A stretch of DNA of 64,000 bases. It comes from Gemmatimonadaceae bacterium. Lineage in GTDB: Bacteria; Gemmatimonadota; Gemmatimonadetes; Gemmatimonadales; Gemmatimonadaceae. The notes beneath the pieces were generated by a model, which was not told the DNA's origin, made no database searches, and was given only the letters and a program-made list of their open reading frames with translations. Shown one piece after another: positions 63,246 to 64,000 of this stretch; the stretch's first letter is position 1, and the number at the start of each line of letters is the position of its first letter. The DNA lies in assembly GCA_014377535.1 (NCBI GenBank), contig JACMPK010000229.1:1-64000 (forward strand), in the 5' to 3' direction. A program made the translations under genes and the position numbers.

Positions 63246-63569
63246 TCAATCGAGGACCGACAGCCCATGCTTCTTCACCACCGCCAGCATTTTGAGCGCC
63301 AGCCCACTTGGCCGCTTGGCGCCGATTTCCCACTTCTCCACCGTGCTTGAGCTGGTGTTGAGCCGGCGCGCAAAGGCCGCCTGACTGAGTCGCGTCTTTT
63401 CGCGAATCTTCTTGATCTGCGATGGCGTCAGCGGCTCTGGCTCAACAAGGGCGGCGGCATCAAAGTGGCGCATCGTTTGCTTGCTGATTGCGCCGACCTG
63501 GTGCACCGCGGCCGCCGCGGTATGGATCGCCTCAAACGCCTCGCTCTTGTACTTCGCCTTAGTCGCCAT
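63246..63569 (-). CDS. YiaG/Xre-like antitoxin, copy 2
   Basis: A 107-residue antitoxin, start at ATG before ATKAKYKSEAF. It is close to copy 1: LTPSQIKKIREKTRLSQAAF then ARRLNTSSSTVEKWEIGAKR. It overlaps the toxin's end by 11 bases. Confidence 0.9.
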   Translation of the reverse strand: MATKAKYKSEAFEAIHTAAAAVHQVGAISKQTMRHFDAAALVEPEPLTPSQIKKIREKTRLSQAAFARRLNTSSSTVEKWEIGAKRPSGLALKMLAVVKKHGLSVLD

Positions 63570-63933
63570 GACAGATCTCCACGAATGCCTTGTCTTCGAG
63601 CAGGTCGGCGAGGTTGTCCGCCGTGAGCCGCTGATAAGATTTCGCGAGGTCACGAAATCCCTGTAATTCCGCCGCATCGATATTGGCGCGGTCCTTCTTT
63701 GCGAATAGATACGTAAGGATCCAGTATCGACCGCCCTTCGACAGAATTATGCTGCGATAGAGGTTCCGACTCACGCGCTTCTTGTACACACCATTCCCGA
63801 GATCATCACACTGGCCGGCTCGTGCCTGAGCAACCGCCGCACACAGCTCGTCGTCACCGATCTGCGCCTTCCGGGCCGCATTCGCGAACCATGCCGTTTT
63901 GAAGACCCGCTCCCGGCGCGGTGAACTTGCCAT
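63559..63933 (-). CDS. RelE-type toxin, copy 2
   Basis: A 124-residue toxin beginning MASSPRRERVFKTAW, related to copy 1: GNGVYKKRVSRNLYRSIILS, RYWILTYLFAKKDRANI and ELQGFRDLAKSYQRL. Same gene order. The operator lies 9 bases upstream. Confidence 0.9.
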   Translation of the reverse strand: MASSPRRERVFKTAWFANAARKAQIGDDELCAAVAQARAGQCDDLGNGVYKKRVSRNLYRSIILSKGGRYWILTYLFAKKDRANIDAAELQGFRDLAKSYQRLTADNLADLLEDKAFVEICHGD

Positions 63934-63941
63934 GCGAAAAG

Positions 63942-63960
63942 TGTAGCACTCAGTGCTACA
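63942..63960. promoter_or_regulatory. Palindromic operator of toxin-antitoxin copy 2
   Basis: TGTAGCACTCAGTGCTACA, identical to the site at 59899. Confidence 0.82.
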
Positions 63961-64000
63961 GCCGACAAGGCGTAGAGCGCCAGACTGCAGCGGCCCGAAC

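Larger units (their letters stand above)
54858..64000. mobile_element. tRNA-end-delimited cassette array
   Basis: Six same-orientation tRNA 3'-end repeats divide the region into cassettes: HepT-MntA A; mobile mystery A/B; SDR; RelE-YiaG 1; membrane protein with HepT-MntA B; IS3 scrap with PEP-CTERM protein; RelE-YiaG 2. Start-to-start distances are about 1744, 1694, 957, 1742 and 1350 bases. All repeats face the same way and five of six have a terminator where a tRNA gene's would be. No recombinase gene is inside the window. The right limit lies beyond 64,000. It is read as serial insertion at a tRNA-Gln 3' end. Confidence 0.75.

Noticed and set aside
54858-64000. Integron attC sites as the nature of the six repeats
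   Set aside because: The repeats have no RYYYAAC/GTTRRRY ends on either strand. Their T arm and acceptor are tRNA parts instead.

Overview
The window is a GC-rich (about 65%) bacterial chromosome segment. Its gene content fits the phylum Gemmatimonadota: a DUF5916 outer-membrane-type protein, many secreted M28, M3 and S9 peptidases and amidohydrolases, a membrane-anchored Ser/Thr kinase, a TPR protein beginning SPALLKERAAALE, a thrombospondin-3/OmpA protein and a PEP-CTERM protein. This assignment is inferred from gene content and was not tested by search.

Region 1 (1-17,300) is ordinary core-like DNA. It holds the end of agmatine deiminase, a membrane protein, a ligand-binding lipoprotein overlapping a chemotaxis receptor, TerC, an M28 peptidase, a lipoprotein, the queC-queE-queD operon for the 7-deazaguanine precursor of queuosine, an S9 peptidase, an MFS exporter coupled to an M3 peptidase, and two divergent hypothetical genes. 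Region 2 (17,300-43,600) has a 600-bp non-coding gap with a DnaA-box-like palindrome and an OmpA/TSP3 protein. It continues with an ABC exporter, an alpha/beta hydrolase, a hybrid sensor kinase, a HerA-like ATPase, an FAD oxidoreductase, DUF5916, an eight-repeat cysteine-rich lipoprotein, a PHP-DUF3108 fusion, a GT39-type glycosyltransferase, an LDH-like dehydrogenase and a P-type cation ATPase. Region 3 (43,600-54,600) is transitional: a Ser/Thr kinase between gaps with a recurring 12-bp motif, a TPR protein, and then a graveyard with a decayed mercuric reductase fragment, IS30 and IS5 transposase tails, a truncated membrane protein and a possibly truncated DUF6855 protein, mixed with intact genes.

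Region 4 (about 54,850-64,000) is the most unusual part. Six direct repeats of about 50-77 bp (starts 55617, 57361, 59055, 60014, 61754, 63107) cut it into small cassettes of about 0.95-1.75 kb. Read on the minus strand, each repeat is the 3' part of a tRNA gene, from the anticodon loop through the T arm to the acceptor end. It is tRNA-Gln(CUG)-like in five copies and has CTT at the anticodon position in the sixth. Five of the six are followed on that strand by an intrinsic terminator (hairpin plus T-rich tract). The cassettes carry HepT-MntA (twice), mobile mystery proteins A/B (Xre-Fic), an SDR enzyme, a RelE-type toxin with a YiaG-like antitoxin (twice, same palindromic operator), a membrane protein and a PEP-CTERM protein. 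No integrase is visible. The simplest reading is serial, same-orientation accretion of very small elements at a tRNA-Gln attachment site, an integron-like cassette array built on tRNA ends instead of attC sites. It predicts the intact tRNA, and perhaps a tyrosine recombinase, beyond position 64,000.
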